Below are positions 12,701 to 23,069 of a stretch of DNA of 64,000 nt, piece after piece. The notes under the pieces were generated by a model. The model saw only the letters and a list, made by a program, of their open reading frames with translations. It was not told the origin of the DNA and did no database searches. Source of the stretch: Sinonovacula constricta (taxonomy: Eukaryota; Mollusca; Bivalvia; Cardiida; Solecurtidae); NCBI GenBank assembly GCA_007844125.1, contig CM017567.1, forward strand, positions 2,847,660 to 2,911,659, written 5' to 3'. Every line of letters starts with the position of its first letter. Position 1 is the first letter of the stretch. A program made the position numbers and the translations under genes.

Positions 12701-15700
12701 ACAAGTATCTATACCGAGGGCCGTGTTAGGACTCCTGTGACGATGTGATAAAGTGCCTTTCTTGGAATGTAGAAGGACTTACGTCTGGGAAAAAGGCTAC
12801 CGCTGACTTTGTAAATATTCTTTGTGAGTATGATATCGTGTGTCTTAACGAGTCATGGACAAATAAAAACTCTTTGATTGATATTACAGGATATTCTAAC
12901 CCTATTCACTCTTTTCGCAAATATCTAAATCGTCGAGCAAAACGATCTAGTGGTGGACTGATTGCTTATATAAAAGACGCTATAAGAAATGGTGTAAAAT
13001 TAATACAAAATACTACAGATTGCATTATTTGGTTAAAACTTGATAAGAATTATTTTAAAGTTGATGATGACATTTATATATGTTTCACCTATATTGCTTC
13101 GGAATCATCTCCGGTTCACAATATGTACAATGTTGATATTTTGACCAATTAGAACAAGATACTATTTTGTTTAGCCAGAGTGGGAAATATTTGTGTCAGG
13201 TGACCTTAATAGTAGAGTTGGTAGTAAAGCAGACTTCATTCAGTATGATCGTAGCATAGGTGTAGATGACGTAATTAAGATAGATACTCCCACTTCATTT
13301 CTCAAGACCACGCATCCAATCGCTTTGGCGATCGCTTGCTGGATCTTTGTAAGGCAACCAAACAGCGAATAGTTAACGGTCGATGGTCAGATGACCGTGG
13401 TTATTTCAATTGTTTGACTCATAACGGGGCCAGTGTCGTGGATTATTTGTTAACGCAACAGGGTAATTTTAACTTGATTGATTATTTATATGTTGGGAAT
13501 TTCAATTAGTTTTCTAATCATGCCTCTTTGTCGTTTTCGTTACGAATTAAAGTCAGTCATAAGGATACAGCTGGTTTAAATTCCAGGAATACTTATTATA
13601 AATTTGATTTAAAGCACAAAGGATTGTTTGTTATGGATATTGCAAATAACATAGAAACGCTGACGCATGACCTAAATTCTGAACTTAGCGGTGACGGTTA
13701 TGTTAATCCATTGACCTCAATATTTACAAACTTTCTATGTGAGCACGGTGATAAATAGTTTAAGAAAACTTCTGGTAGTCATAGATCGGGTTTCCACGAC
13801 GATAAAGAGAATCAGGATTGGTTTGATGAGTCTTGTAGACGTAAGTATGACGTGTACTGTAGTATGTCAATTTAATATTACGTTATCTGAGACAGATAGG
13901 GCATTATTGTATATTGCAAAAAAAAAGACTACAAATATCAGTGTCGTAAGTCAAAGAATTTGTTTAATAACGTTCGATGCCGTAAGATGAATGAAATGAG
14001 AAGGAGATCACCAAGAGAATTTTGGAGATTGTTTAAATCCGGGCATTCTGGTAGTGTTGGAGAGAATATTAGACATGATGACTTCAAAAATTATTTTATT
14101 GATTTAATGACTGGTGGAGCAACCTCGAATGATGAATTTGCTGACTTTATTAATCAGTTTGAATAAGATTCAGGCCATAGTACTACTTTTGATTTATTGG
14201 ACGCACCTATGTCTGACGATGAAATTTTGCGGGCCATAAAGAAGCTTTGTTAAAACAAGGCCGCTTCTATTGACAATGTTTTATACGAGTATTTTAAAGT
14301 ATCTGTGCCATTGATAATACAGCCATTGAATATGTTTTTCAACCATATATTGAATTCGATGTCCTTTCCCCGTTCGTGGTCAACTGGCGTTAGTATACCC
14401 ATTCATAAAAAGGGGAGTCAATCAGATCCGAATAACTACAGGGGGGATAACTCTTACCAGTTGTTTTGCTAAGCTTTTTACGATGATTCTTAACGAAAGG
14501 TTGAAATTATGGGCAGAGGAAAATGATGTAATGTCAGATGCTCAATTTGGGTTCTAAAATAAATTCAGTACTGCTGATCCGGTGTTTATTTAACATTCTT
14601 TGGTTCAAAAAACAGCTGCAAAAAAAACGAAGCTCTACTATTGTTTTGTCGACTACAAAACAGCTTATGACAGAATAGAGAGGAGTAGGCTCTGGTACAA
14701 ATTAAACAAATTTGGTACTAATGGCAAATGTTTGTCCCTGGTTCGATCTGTGTATAATGAAGTCAAACTTTGTGTCAAACATTTAGGTTCACTGTCTGAT
14801 TTTTCAGTAGCGATATTGGCCTTTTCCAAGAGGAAATAACCTCGCCGATAATGTTTTCTCTGTAACTGAATGATATCGAGTTGCATTTGCAAGAAAACAT
14901 TGATGTTGGCATTGATATAGATCAGATCGCTGTTTACATGTTGTTATTTGCCGATGACGCTGTTATTATTTCAGAAACAAGGGAAGGTTTACAAAAGTCC
15001 CTTAATAGTTTGTTTGAGTATTGCTGTAAATGGAAGCTTACTGTCAATGTAGAAAAGACTTAAATCATGGTGTTCAGGAAGGGCGGAAGGTTAAGCAATA
15101 ACGACAAATGGTTCTATAATAACCAGGAAGTTAAAATTGTTAGCTCGTTTAACTATCTTGGTGTAGTTTTTCAACTGGTGGGTCATTTATGCAAGGCACA
15201 AAAACTCTAGCTGGTAAGGGCTTAAGAGCTTTAAACTCTTTAATGTCACTTGTTTGCAACATGAAAGTCCCTATTAATATAATGTTCAATTTGTTCGATG
15301 CCTATGTATTGTCGGTTCTAAATTATGGTTGTGAAGATTGGGAGAACATTAATTCTGAAGTCTTGGAGAGAATCCATAAGAAGTTTTGCAAGTGGGCTCT
15401 AAATGTTAAGCAGTCAACTAATACTTTGGCCCTGTATGGAGAATTAGGTCGATTCCCTTTATACATTGAAAGACATATTAGAATGGCAAAGTACTTTCTT
15501 AAAATTAATACGATAAAGGCTGATAATGGTATCTTGAATGCAGTACTACATGATCAGATAGATAGTGGCCGCAGAGATAGCAATACAACTATTGGCGTCA
15601 AATGTTCGGCATATCCTACAGTCATCTGGTCTAAACAAAGTTTGGTTATTCCCTACATCTGTAAGAATAGATTCGTTTGTACCTGTGTTACGCTGCCGTC

Positions 15701-18700
15701 TTACAGATATTTACGTTAGTAATTGGAGGGCTGGTCTTGATTCGTCGTCTGCCTTAGATGTGTTTATAGAAATTAAGCTTAATTTTGAACAGTCATCTTA
15801 CTTAAGATCAATGGAAAATACAAAATATAGAAACACTTTAGCCAGATTTCGATTGTCATCCCATAAACTAAATATTGAAGTTGGAAGATATAATAATATC
15901 CCCAGAAATGAACGCAAATGTGCGCTTTGCAATCTGAATGATATAGAAGATGAATTTCACATTTTTACTTAAATGTCCCATATATGCAGCTTTTAGAAGA
16001 CAGTATATTCCTAAATATGTTTACACCAATACAAATATGTTTAAATATATCACTCTTATGCAAAGTGAAAATATACTGGTTCTTAAAAAATATTATTATA
16101 TTTTGATAAATCTTTTAATTTACACTTTATTGTAATTTTGTAAATATACAACGTACAAGTAAAATTTCTAAAGATATCTGTAACTGTTAAATATAACTTA
16201 GTATTTCATATTTTTTAATTGTGATTGTCCTTTTACTCACTGCTCACTTGTAACATTTAATGCCATGCTATGCTTATATTTTTGTATATGACGATGAGCT
16301 TGTTATGCTTAAGTCAAAATAAATGTTTCGTTTGTTTGAAAATGTGTATTTTTTATGGCTTCAAAAACTTGAACATATTTATCTCTATATATGTAGTATA
16401 TCTTCATGCCATAATTGTAGTTAGTGTAGATTTAATTTTTTGTAACTGTTTATTGAGTCATCTAGTGATACTCGTTTTTATATGTATTTATACTTTTTTA
16501 GGGAGTGGTTACACTTCCGGGTGAACGGGATTTTTGTGTCAAATGTTAGTCATGCAAAAGGAGTATCTTTAGCAGCATCATTGTAGGAAATCTGACTTTC
16601 ACATCTGCACATAGCAATGAGTATTATATCGGAGACAGTTATAGCGTCAAAGTTTGGCTTGATTTATATCAATTATTAATATTTTATCTATTCGCATCCT
16701 TTGTATGGATCGAATATCTTTAGCCGGCGGGGTGATGCTTCGCTGAAATTGATTTGTTTACAAACAAACGTTTAACAATGATAACCAAAGTCGACTGACT
16801 GTTCCAATGCGGTAACTGTCGGGTTTGCTCTTTTTGTTAAATGTCTTATCACAGATTTGTTCTCAGTTTTACATTTGGTCTGCATGTGAATACCTTTTTC
16901 CTGTGCCTTTTCAAATCTTTGTATATGCTGCAGTGTTAATAGGAATGTGCCATATATATTTTTTATGTAATTGACAAACTGCACACATTGCTGTCTGATT
17001 AAAGGAATTCATCGGGGATAATTAATAGTAATCGGTCCCTTAATTGACAAACTGCAAACACAACAAACGTTAAACGATGATAACACTCCTTAAAAGAAAT
17101 GGCGACATGTTGAGAAAGTGAATCACATTCATGATTAGGAAGACAAAAGAATGTGTAGTTCAATAGTGTTTCCATTAGTTATTACATTTTTTAATTAAAT
17201 ATCGTAAATATCCACAATATTGTCCTCACAATAATCAACATCATTATAATGCTACTGTGGCGTATCGTTATGTGGCGAATTGTTACTTATTCGGTTTTCC
17301 GCCTTTTGTAAATGCGTTGCCGTTATCAACTGTACTTTATTTATGAAATGATAATGTTTGTATTGTATAAATATGCCTACTTTTGGTATCTACACTTACG
17401 TTGAACACGTTAAATGAATTTTATTGCATCTATTTTTCTGCATATCAGCTTACCATCGCACTCGTCTCTTAAACACATACGATAAAACACTGAATGGCAA
17501 ATTCACCGAAATACGTTGTCCTATCATGTCCCATTTGTATTATTTTGATTTTAATGCGTTTTCTTTTTTGTTTATTATGTGTATACTTATAAATGTATTG
17601 GGCTGAGCAATTTGTGTAGATAGAGACACTAAGTTGGCTAAATAAACTTTCTTCCCCTTCGACTACTGTGCATGTTATGAAGAGAGATCACTGCGAAATA
17701 TATTGCTTTTTGATTTTACTATCATTGTCTAGTATTGACAGAGGATTGTAGTGAGGGCTGTACGAAGTGTGCATCACCAACGTCCTGTACCGGGTGTTAT
17801 TCAGGGCATTACCTAAACGATGGCTATTGTAACAAATGCAGTGACGGCTGTAGGAAGTGTGCATCACCAACGTCATGTACCTGGTGTTATTCAGGGTATT
17901 ACCTAAACGATGGCTATTGTAACAAATGTAGTGACAACTGTTTCATGTGTACCTCACCAACGTCCTGTACCGGGTGTTATTCAGGGTATTACCTAAACGA
18001 TGGCTATTGTAACAAATGTAGTGACGGCTGTAGGGAGTGTGCCTCACCAACGTTCTGTACCGGGTGTGATATAGGGTTTTACCTAAACGATGACTATTGT
18101 AACAAATGTAATGAGGGCTGTTACATGTGTACCTCACCAACATCCTGTACCGCGTGTTATTCAGGATATTATCTGAATAATAGCTATTGTAACAAATGTA
18201 GTGACGGTTGTAAGGAATGTACATCACCATCGTCATGTACCAAGTGTCAATACGGCTACTACTTGAAGACCATCGCTGATGGCTCTGTTGTGTGTTTCCC
18301 TTGTGAACAGTCACAATGTACAACTAAAGGTGAGACTGACTAACCGACATAACACTTCTTAGATAAATATTCCTTTAGATTGCAAGACCACAGTGTAAGC
18401 GTACCTAGTCTTTGATCAAGTGTTAAATAGGTAGCTGGTTCGAATCCAGCTGTAATAATTTTAATTACTATATTTATAATAATATACTTAATATATCTAA
18501 AATGTTCAATAATATCATGAAATAATTAATAATTATATTATTTTGTGTCTTTAATGCAAAGTGTTATATGGGTGCATTGAATTCTCCTCGCGGCACATCA
18601 AGTTTAAGTCCCCTAAGTGAATAAAGAAGACTCATAAAAATCCTCTTTGCGTTTACATTGGTTTGTTGGACAAAGATAAAAACAGAAGAAATGTTTTACA

Positions 18701-19520
18701 TGCTGACGGTCCGTTTACATTGTAAAATTCTAATGCTACATATTGTAGCATTCGCATAAAAATTCCGAAATTAGTTCATATAAAAGGATAGTAATGAACG
18801 TATCCAATTTCACTGAGTTTTGTTCGATGTCATTTTAAATTTTGACAATTTGAGAATTAAAAGGGTTCTTTGAATAAAATAGGTTGCAGGACAAAATCGA
18901 ACTAGAGGTTTTCAGATTAGTGGTAGGGCACTCATGTTATTAAAGCGCTTATCGTTACTATCAAACTGTTTAATAAATATTTAGCTTGGAGTATCTATAG
19001 AACAGCTCAACGCATAGTATTTTAGAATGCGTATTATTCAAATGTTTTGGAGATATATCCGGTACAAGATATGTCGTATTGACATGGTGTTAAGTATTTC
19101 ATATACATTAATAATTTCTTTACTCATGAAAAAGGGTTTGGACCTATTTTTTTAGATAATTATAAAGTTAGCCTTTCTTTGGTTCATTTAACGTTTGATT
19201 ATGCAATGAATCAATTCAATAACATGTCGGTTGTGATATATTTGTTTGAACAAGTGCATAAAACCAAGACTTAAACGTATTTATATAACATTTTTTGCAG
19301 TGCCTCTAACTTTAACATCCGAAAAGTCCTCGAATGGATATGTGGCGTCTGAGTCTATAATTGGGATTGCAGTGGGAGCGGTCTGCATTGGTCTTGGAAT
19401 AGTCTCTGCAATTATCACAAAAATACTTTACCGGACTAGGTGAGTTTTCTGTTGCTTTAATACGAGATGTTTTGTTTCCGCACTATATAAAGCGATTAAA
19501 GCAACACAATGAATAAAAAC

Positions 19521-19576
<56 letters not shown>

Positions 19577-20051
19577 ATTATTTTGTTATTAACATAAAGG
19601 TAGCATTGTTTATGAAGTGCAGTCGGCTATTAGAGTCCTAGTTGCTATTAAAACATTAAGGTTATGATTTAGTTGGAAGTTTCCATATGTACTGTGTTTC
19701 CATTAATAAGTTATCATTTTATTATATAGAAATGAGAAACCACATAATGTGTATTAAAATTAAAATCTTGTGTAAAAACGCAGGCACCCTGTTACTGAGA
19801 CGACCAACAATGTTGAGCGAACCCAAGCAGAGACCACCCCAACTGCCTACTACATAAACGTGCCGATTATGGACAACATTAACGGTTTATTCCTAACAAT
19901 TTCTTGATTTTACTAAAATATAAAAAGCGAACAAGAGAAGAAGGAAAAGATACTACTACTACTACCACTACTACTACTACTACTTCTACTACTACTACTA
20001 CTTCTACTACTACTACTACTACTACTACTACCAATACTACAACTACTACTA

Positions 20052-20083
<32 letters not shown>

Positions 20084-21410
20084 ACTGCTACTGCTACTGC
20101 TACTACTACTACTAGTACTATTACTTCTAATCCTACTACTGCTACTACTACTACTACTGCTACTACTACTACTGCTACTGCTTCTTATTCTACTACTACT
20201 ACTATTTCTACTACTACTTACTACTGCTGCTGCCGCTACTACTACTACTACTACTACTACTACTGCTACTACTACTACTATAGAAGTTCTCCTATTTTAA
20301 TGTGCATGAACACAGATTAGAATCAGTTAATAATCAATAATGCTAATAAGAATATGGTTCATGGTACATATTTATTTTGTACTATTTTTACTATAAATCA
20401 TTGTACAATACTTCACAATTAGTCCCTGTACTGTTTATGACTGTTTAAATTAAGTATACATCCACAAGTTCTATTGAATATTGTTCTTCATTTATGGAAT
20501 ATAGTATGGAATAACTAGCAATTTAATGCCAAAGACTATCAAATTACTAATTTCAATATCAAAGCTTTTCACATTAACAAAATACCATCAAATCGAATAT
20601 AAATAAAATTTAACTGGATGCTTTTTTCTTAATAACTTTTATCATTTACTTTTTTTGCAACCGAGATGTTGGGAATTTCCTGTAATTGCAATATCTTGAA
20701 ATCATTTATTGTCCAAAACAGCTATGTAAGGATAATTTAAGTGAAACAAATTGACCGCATTGTTAAGTCATAATAATTTATAAAGAATACATGGATAGTG
20801 AGCCATACTTAATTAAATTTAAATGCATTCTATCTTTACAATATTGTTCACAAAGGCTGGTCTACAATTAAAAAAAATACAAGTGAAACACGGAAAACCA
20901 CTCCGCGTACTTATTAAAATGTACAGCAGCCTCGAGCTCAAAGTAAAAGAGTCAACAACGTAACCTCCAATAGTATCGACGTCGTGAGAGGGGTACGTCA
21001 GGGTGGGGTCCTCTCCACATTTTACTACCTGGCATATATTGATGAGCTCCGGCATCTTCTAGAGCACCCCGACGATGGAGCGAAAGTCTTGTCAATAAAA
21101 GGAAGCAAGCCTACATTTGCAGACGACATAGTTCTTATCGCTACCAGTCCAAACAGCTTGCAGTCATTGGTTAATATTGTGTACAATTACTGCGTGAAAT
21201 GGAACTTAGACATTAATGTAGATAAATCAAATGTCATTGTATTTTCTGAGCGAAGAACAGCACCGCCGGCTAATATTCCTAACAATTTCTTGATTTTACT
21301 AAAATATAAAAAGCGAACAAGAGAAGAAGGAAAAGATACTACTACTACTTCTACTACTACTACTACTTCTACTACTACTACTACTACTACTACCAATACT
21401 ACAACTGCTA

Positions 21411-21442
<32 letters not shown>

Positions 21443-21600
21443 ACTGCTACTGCTACTGCTACTGCTGCTACTACTACTAGTACTATTAATTCTAATCCTA
21501 CTACTGCTACTACTACTACTACTGCTACTACTACTACTGCTACTGCTTCTTATTCTACTACTACTACTATTTCTACTACTACTTACTACTGCTGCTGCCG

Positions 21601-21635
<35 letters not shown>

Positions 21636-22537
21636 GCTACTACTACTACTACTGCTACTACTACTACTACTGCTACTACTACTACTATTACTTCTACTAC
21701 TACTGCTAATCCTACTTCTTCTACTACTACTACTATTACTCCTGGTACTACTACTATTTCTAATAACAATAAAAGAATAAATGACGCTGAATAGAAGAAG
21801 TAAAAGATGAAGAAGAAAAAGAATGGAGAAGAAGAAAATAAGACAGAAGAAACAGAAGAAGAAGAACGTAATTGTAAAATTGGCAACAATATATTGTGCT
21901 TGAATTTCTTCCACAGACATGGTCTAATTTTTGTCTTTAATTAGTTCTCTCTGTTGTTTTTTCACGAATCAGTTTCCATGTCTTTGCTCATTAACATCAC
22001 CGGTTATCACTCTGGATGTAGTAATCAAATCGTTTTACTGCCAAGCACCTAATCATGATAGAAAAATCATTACAAAGCTGAACGCCTTGTTTTGCAAAAA
22101 GTACGGTAAACAGATTCCACAACATTCTCACGAACAATAAACTCCACATCTTTGCCAAGACAACATGAACGATGGCTTCAAAGTAAAACTGAACTTTAAG
22201 TGTTACAAATATTGAAATCAATTCAATACATTTTGCAAAAATATATGTTACATAATAGTGTTACATATTTATGTCACAGAATAGTGTTACAGAATGCATG
22301 TAAATTAGTGTAACACAATATTTGATACATAAAACTATTACAATATACATATTTTATAATACATTTACATATTAAATGTTACACAATACTGTTGCATGAT
22401 ACATGTTATATAGTAATATATGTTGGTATTTATTGCCATGGTATATTTCAGAAACTGAAGCCGAACCCTCTTTCTACGAAAGCCTTACGGACAGAGTTGA
22501 AGAAAGCCCCTATTCCGCTTTGAATGTAGTTTTATGA
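9780..22537 (+). CDS. ITAM-like cysteine-rich repeat receptor (5 coding exons)
   Basis: Coding exons: 9780-9831, 17742-18329, 19301-19439, 19784-19884, 22452-22537. They total 966 bp with one unbroken frame, giving 321 residues. Exon 1 encodes a signal peptide (MLPILAILFIIFNLAVA) and ends in phase 1 at a GTAGGA donor. A TTCTATTGTAG acceptor just before the ATG suggests a 5' untranslated exon upstream. Residues 18-213 are six cysteine-rich 30-residue repeats. Residues ~232-253 form one membrane helix without charged residues. The tail has YINV (Y283) and the pair YESL...YSAL (Y302, Y314) with eight residues between, matching the YxxL-x(6-12)-YxxL form of ITAMs. Inferred role: a surface receptor phosphorylated by Src-family kinases that recruits tandem-SH2 kinases. 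The weak point is the exon 4 donor (GTTTAT). The family is not named. Confidence 0.78.
9960..11035 (+). repeat. Dispersed repeat R2, copies 2 and 3 in tandem
   Basis: Two diverged copies lie head to tail (about 9960-10370 and 10563-11035) in intron 1 of the ITAM-like receptor, both related to 3865-4225. Shared blocks include CTGCAGAGATAGCTATTTTTAA, ACTTAC...TTTTGAGATC or its relic, and GATATTGTTATATGTATTTG. An 81-codon frame at 10317-10562 lies in copy 2 and is not conserved in the others. Confidence 0.6.
11719..12729 (+). pseudogene. LINE ORF1 remnant
   Basis: Residues are Lys/Arg- and Gln/Pro-rich at first, then a coiled coil (IIIKRLDSMDSKLAQLDSIQ), then after a frameshift near 12118 a further Glu/Gln-rich helix. 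The region ending at 12729 (AKFADFPDREKVLRAARKAR) resembles the C-terminal RNA-binding part of L1-type ORF1 proteins. A TAA at 12388-12390 and further frame changes near 12410-12500 make it non-functional. Confidence 0.75.
12745..16132 (+). pseudogene. LINE ORF2 remnant: endonuclease and reverse transcriptase
   Basis: Endonuclease motifs in order: LSWNVEGL (12763), NESW (12847), GDLNSR (near 13200), a SVVDYLL block near 13435, and SNHAS near 13513. Reverse-transcriptase parts follow: a YRG-like block near 14440, the palm segment YYCFVDYKTAYDRI (14638), then FADDAVIIS (14949) and a thumb region with SSFNYLGV (15145). Stops (for example TAG at 13150, TAA at 15061) and frame changes (for example near 15180 and 15700) disrupt it. 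It cannot make an active enzyme without help. Confidence 0.85.
16141..17740 (+). other. Remainder of intron 1, no feature seen
   Basis: AT-rich sequence between the LINE and exon 2 of the ITAM-like receptor. No splice-supported exon or recognised repeat is found. Confidence 0.45.
17742..18329 (+). CDS. Ectodomain exon: six 30-residue Cys-rich repeats
   Basis: Exon 2 of the ITAM-like receptor, phase 1 at both ends (acceptor TATTGACAG, donor GTGAGA). It encodes tandem furin/EGF-like repeats of the form C-N-K-C-x3-C-x2-C-x5-C-x2-C-x2-G-Y-Y-L-N-x2-Y. The DNA repeats with a strict 90 bp period; TGTAACAAATG recurs at 17828, 17918, 18008, 18098 and 18188. Several units are nearly identical even at silent positions, which points to recent duplication or gene conversion. 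The last unit diverges and closes the domain. Similar CxxC-rich repeats occur in growth-factor-receptor-like and variable surface proteins; a ligand cannot be inferred. Confidence 0.85.
18395..18455 (+). repeat. tRNA-like T-arm, probable SINE relic
   Basis: The string AGCTGGTTCGAATCCAGCT (about 18433-18451) makes a perfect T-stem with the loop and B-box sequence GTTCGAATC. No clear acceptor stem or anticodon arm is found upstream, so a working tRNA gene is unlikely; a tRNA-derived SINE head fits better. It lies in intron 2 of the ITAM-like receptor. Confidence 0.35.
18460..19300 (+). other. Intron 2 remainder, no feature seen
   Basis: AT-rich intronic sequence between the ectodomain exon and the transmembrane exon, with no recognised element. 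Confidence 0.4.
19521..19575 (+). repeat. (TTA)n microsatellite
   Basis: About 18 TTA/ATT units in intron 3 of the ITAM-like receptor, with one AATATT interruption near the end. Confidence 0.95.
19889..20287 (+). repeat. Duplicated (TAC)n segment, copy 1
   Basis: It begins with ATTCCTAACAATTTCTTGAT and runs through GCGAACAAGAGAAGAAGG into an imperfect (TAC)n/(TGC)n tract. It is nearly identical to 21275-21690, including the order of TGC interruptions. It starts only five bases after the exon 4 donor of the ITAM-like receptor, so the insertion edge almost touches the exon. Confidence 0.9.
20288..20793 (+). repeat. Dispersed repeat R1, copy 2
   Basis: It aligns with 752-1271 in the same orientation and lies between the two duplicated (TAC)n segments in intron 4 of the ITAM-like receptor. 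No coding potential. Confidence 0.75.
20890..21275 (+). mobile_element. Second LINE reverse-transcriptase fragment
   Basis: From 20984 the frame reads RGVRQGGVLSTFYYLAYIDE, then TFADDIVLIA (21115) and CVKWNLDINVDKSNV. These are the B-to-D blocks of a non-LTR reverse transcriptase. Weak homology extends back to about 20895 in another frame. The sequence differs from the LINE in intron 1, so it is a different family. It runs straight into the duplicated (TAC)n segment. Confidence 0.85.
21275..21770 (+). repeat. Duplicated (TAC)n segment, copy 2, extended
   Basis: Same 5' edge as copy 1 (ATTCCTAACAATTTCTTGAT) but placed directly behind the reverse-transcriptase fragment; the (TAC)n tract is longer. 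It probably marks the 3' tail of the element, and copy 1 a 5'-truncated insertion of the same element. Confidence 0.88.
21771..22451 (+). other. Intron 4 remainder
   Basis: Purine-rich GAAGAA stretch at 21795-21870, then AT-rich sequence to the exon 5 acceptor. No further feature is seen. Confidence 0.4.
22452..22537 (+). CDS. Last coding exon with YxxL-x8-YxxL tail
   Basis: Acceptor GGTATATTTCAG; the exon joins exon 4 in phase 1 (G plus AA gives Glu294). The 27 residues end at TGA 22535-22537. The stretch YESLTDRVEESPYSAL has two YxxL half-sites eight residues apart; the second has Glu at -3 as ITAM half-sites usually do, while the first has Glu at -4. A conserved spacing in so short an exon is unlikely to be chance, but only orthologues or a phosphorylation test can show it works. 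Confidence 0.72.
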
Positions 22538-22917
22538 AGTGTTTTTATAACAATATTGTATATTTACCTCTTTGTGGAATTGTTTCAGTGTTTAATTAAA
22601 CAACATTATTATTGTAGAATAATCATCACAGTTTGTTAATTGCTTTTCTTAATCTGTTTTCCATTTTTTCCACGTGTTTAAGTTTAAATATCCACAACAC
22701 AACAAAAGAATAAGAAGAACTTTTAAGATTTTAGGCACAACACATAGTACAATTTCTTTTCTTTTCTGAAGATGATTAATGATAAACTATGAAAGACAAT
22801 TAATATTACATCAACACGTAGTAATAATCTTACATGTTGGTGTTAAAAGCATGTGCAGTGTAACGCGACTACTTAAATATGTATAAAATTGCATTCCACG
22901 TTTTTTTAAATGCCGTA

Positions 22918-22923
22918 AATAAA
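22918..22923 (+). terminator. Poly(A) signal of the ITAM-like receptor
   Basis: AATAAA lies 381 bp after the stop codon and is followed by a TG/T-rich stretch (GTTTTGC). No earlier AATAAA is seen after the stop. Confidence 0.5.
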
Positions 22924-23069
22924 GTTTTGCTCGACTAAATAGTTTAAAGTATTATGCTGCTTTTTCTATTAATATTTGTTTTAATATTTTTATTATATTA
23001 GTGTAGTTAATATATTTATAAATAATGTAAATACAGTAATTCAGTTCTTTGTTTAATTTTATGTACAGG

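Larger units (their letters stand above)
11590..16140 (+). mobile_element. Decayed LINE (non-LTR retrotransposon)
   Basis: A near full-length but broken two-ORF element sits in intron 1 of the ITAM-like receptor in the same orientation. ORF1 remains are at 11719-12729. ORF2 remains start near 12745, with an APE-type endonuclease, then a reverse transcriptase with FADD at about 14949, and a C-terminal Cys/His motif (CALCNLND...EFHIF) near 15918. At least six stops or frameshifts break it. The clade is uncertain; the APE endonuclease plus reverse transcriptase order fits Jockey/CR1/L2-like families. The 5' end is unclear and the 3' end fades into AT-rich sequence. Confidence 0.88.

Noticed and set aside
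11590..16140. Intact, active retrotransposon
   Set aside because: Stops and frameshifts occur in both ORFs, including within the endonuclease and the reverse transcriptase.
17943..18323. 126-codon minus-strand frame
   Set aside because: It is the antisense shadow of the cysteine-rich repeat exon, with the same 90-bp period and no splice context of its own.
18395..18455. Functional tRNA gene
   Set aside because: Only the T-arm is convincing; no acceptor stem or anticodon arm could be paired.
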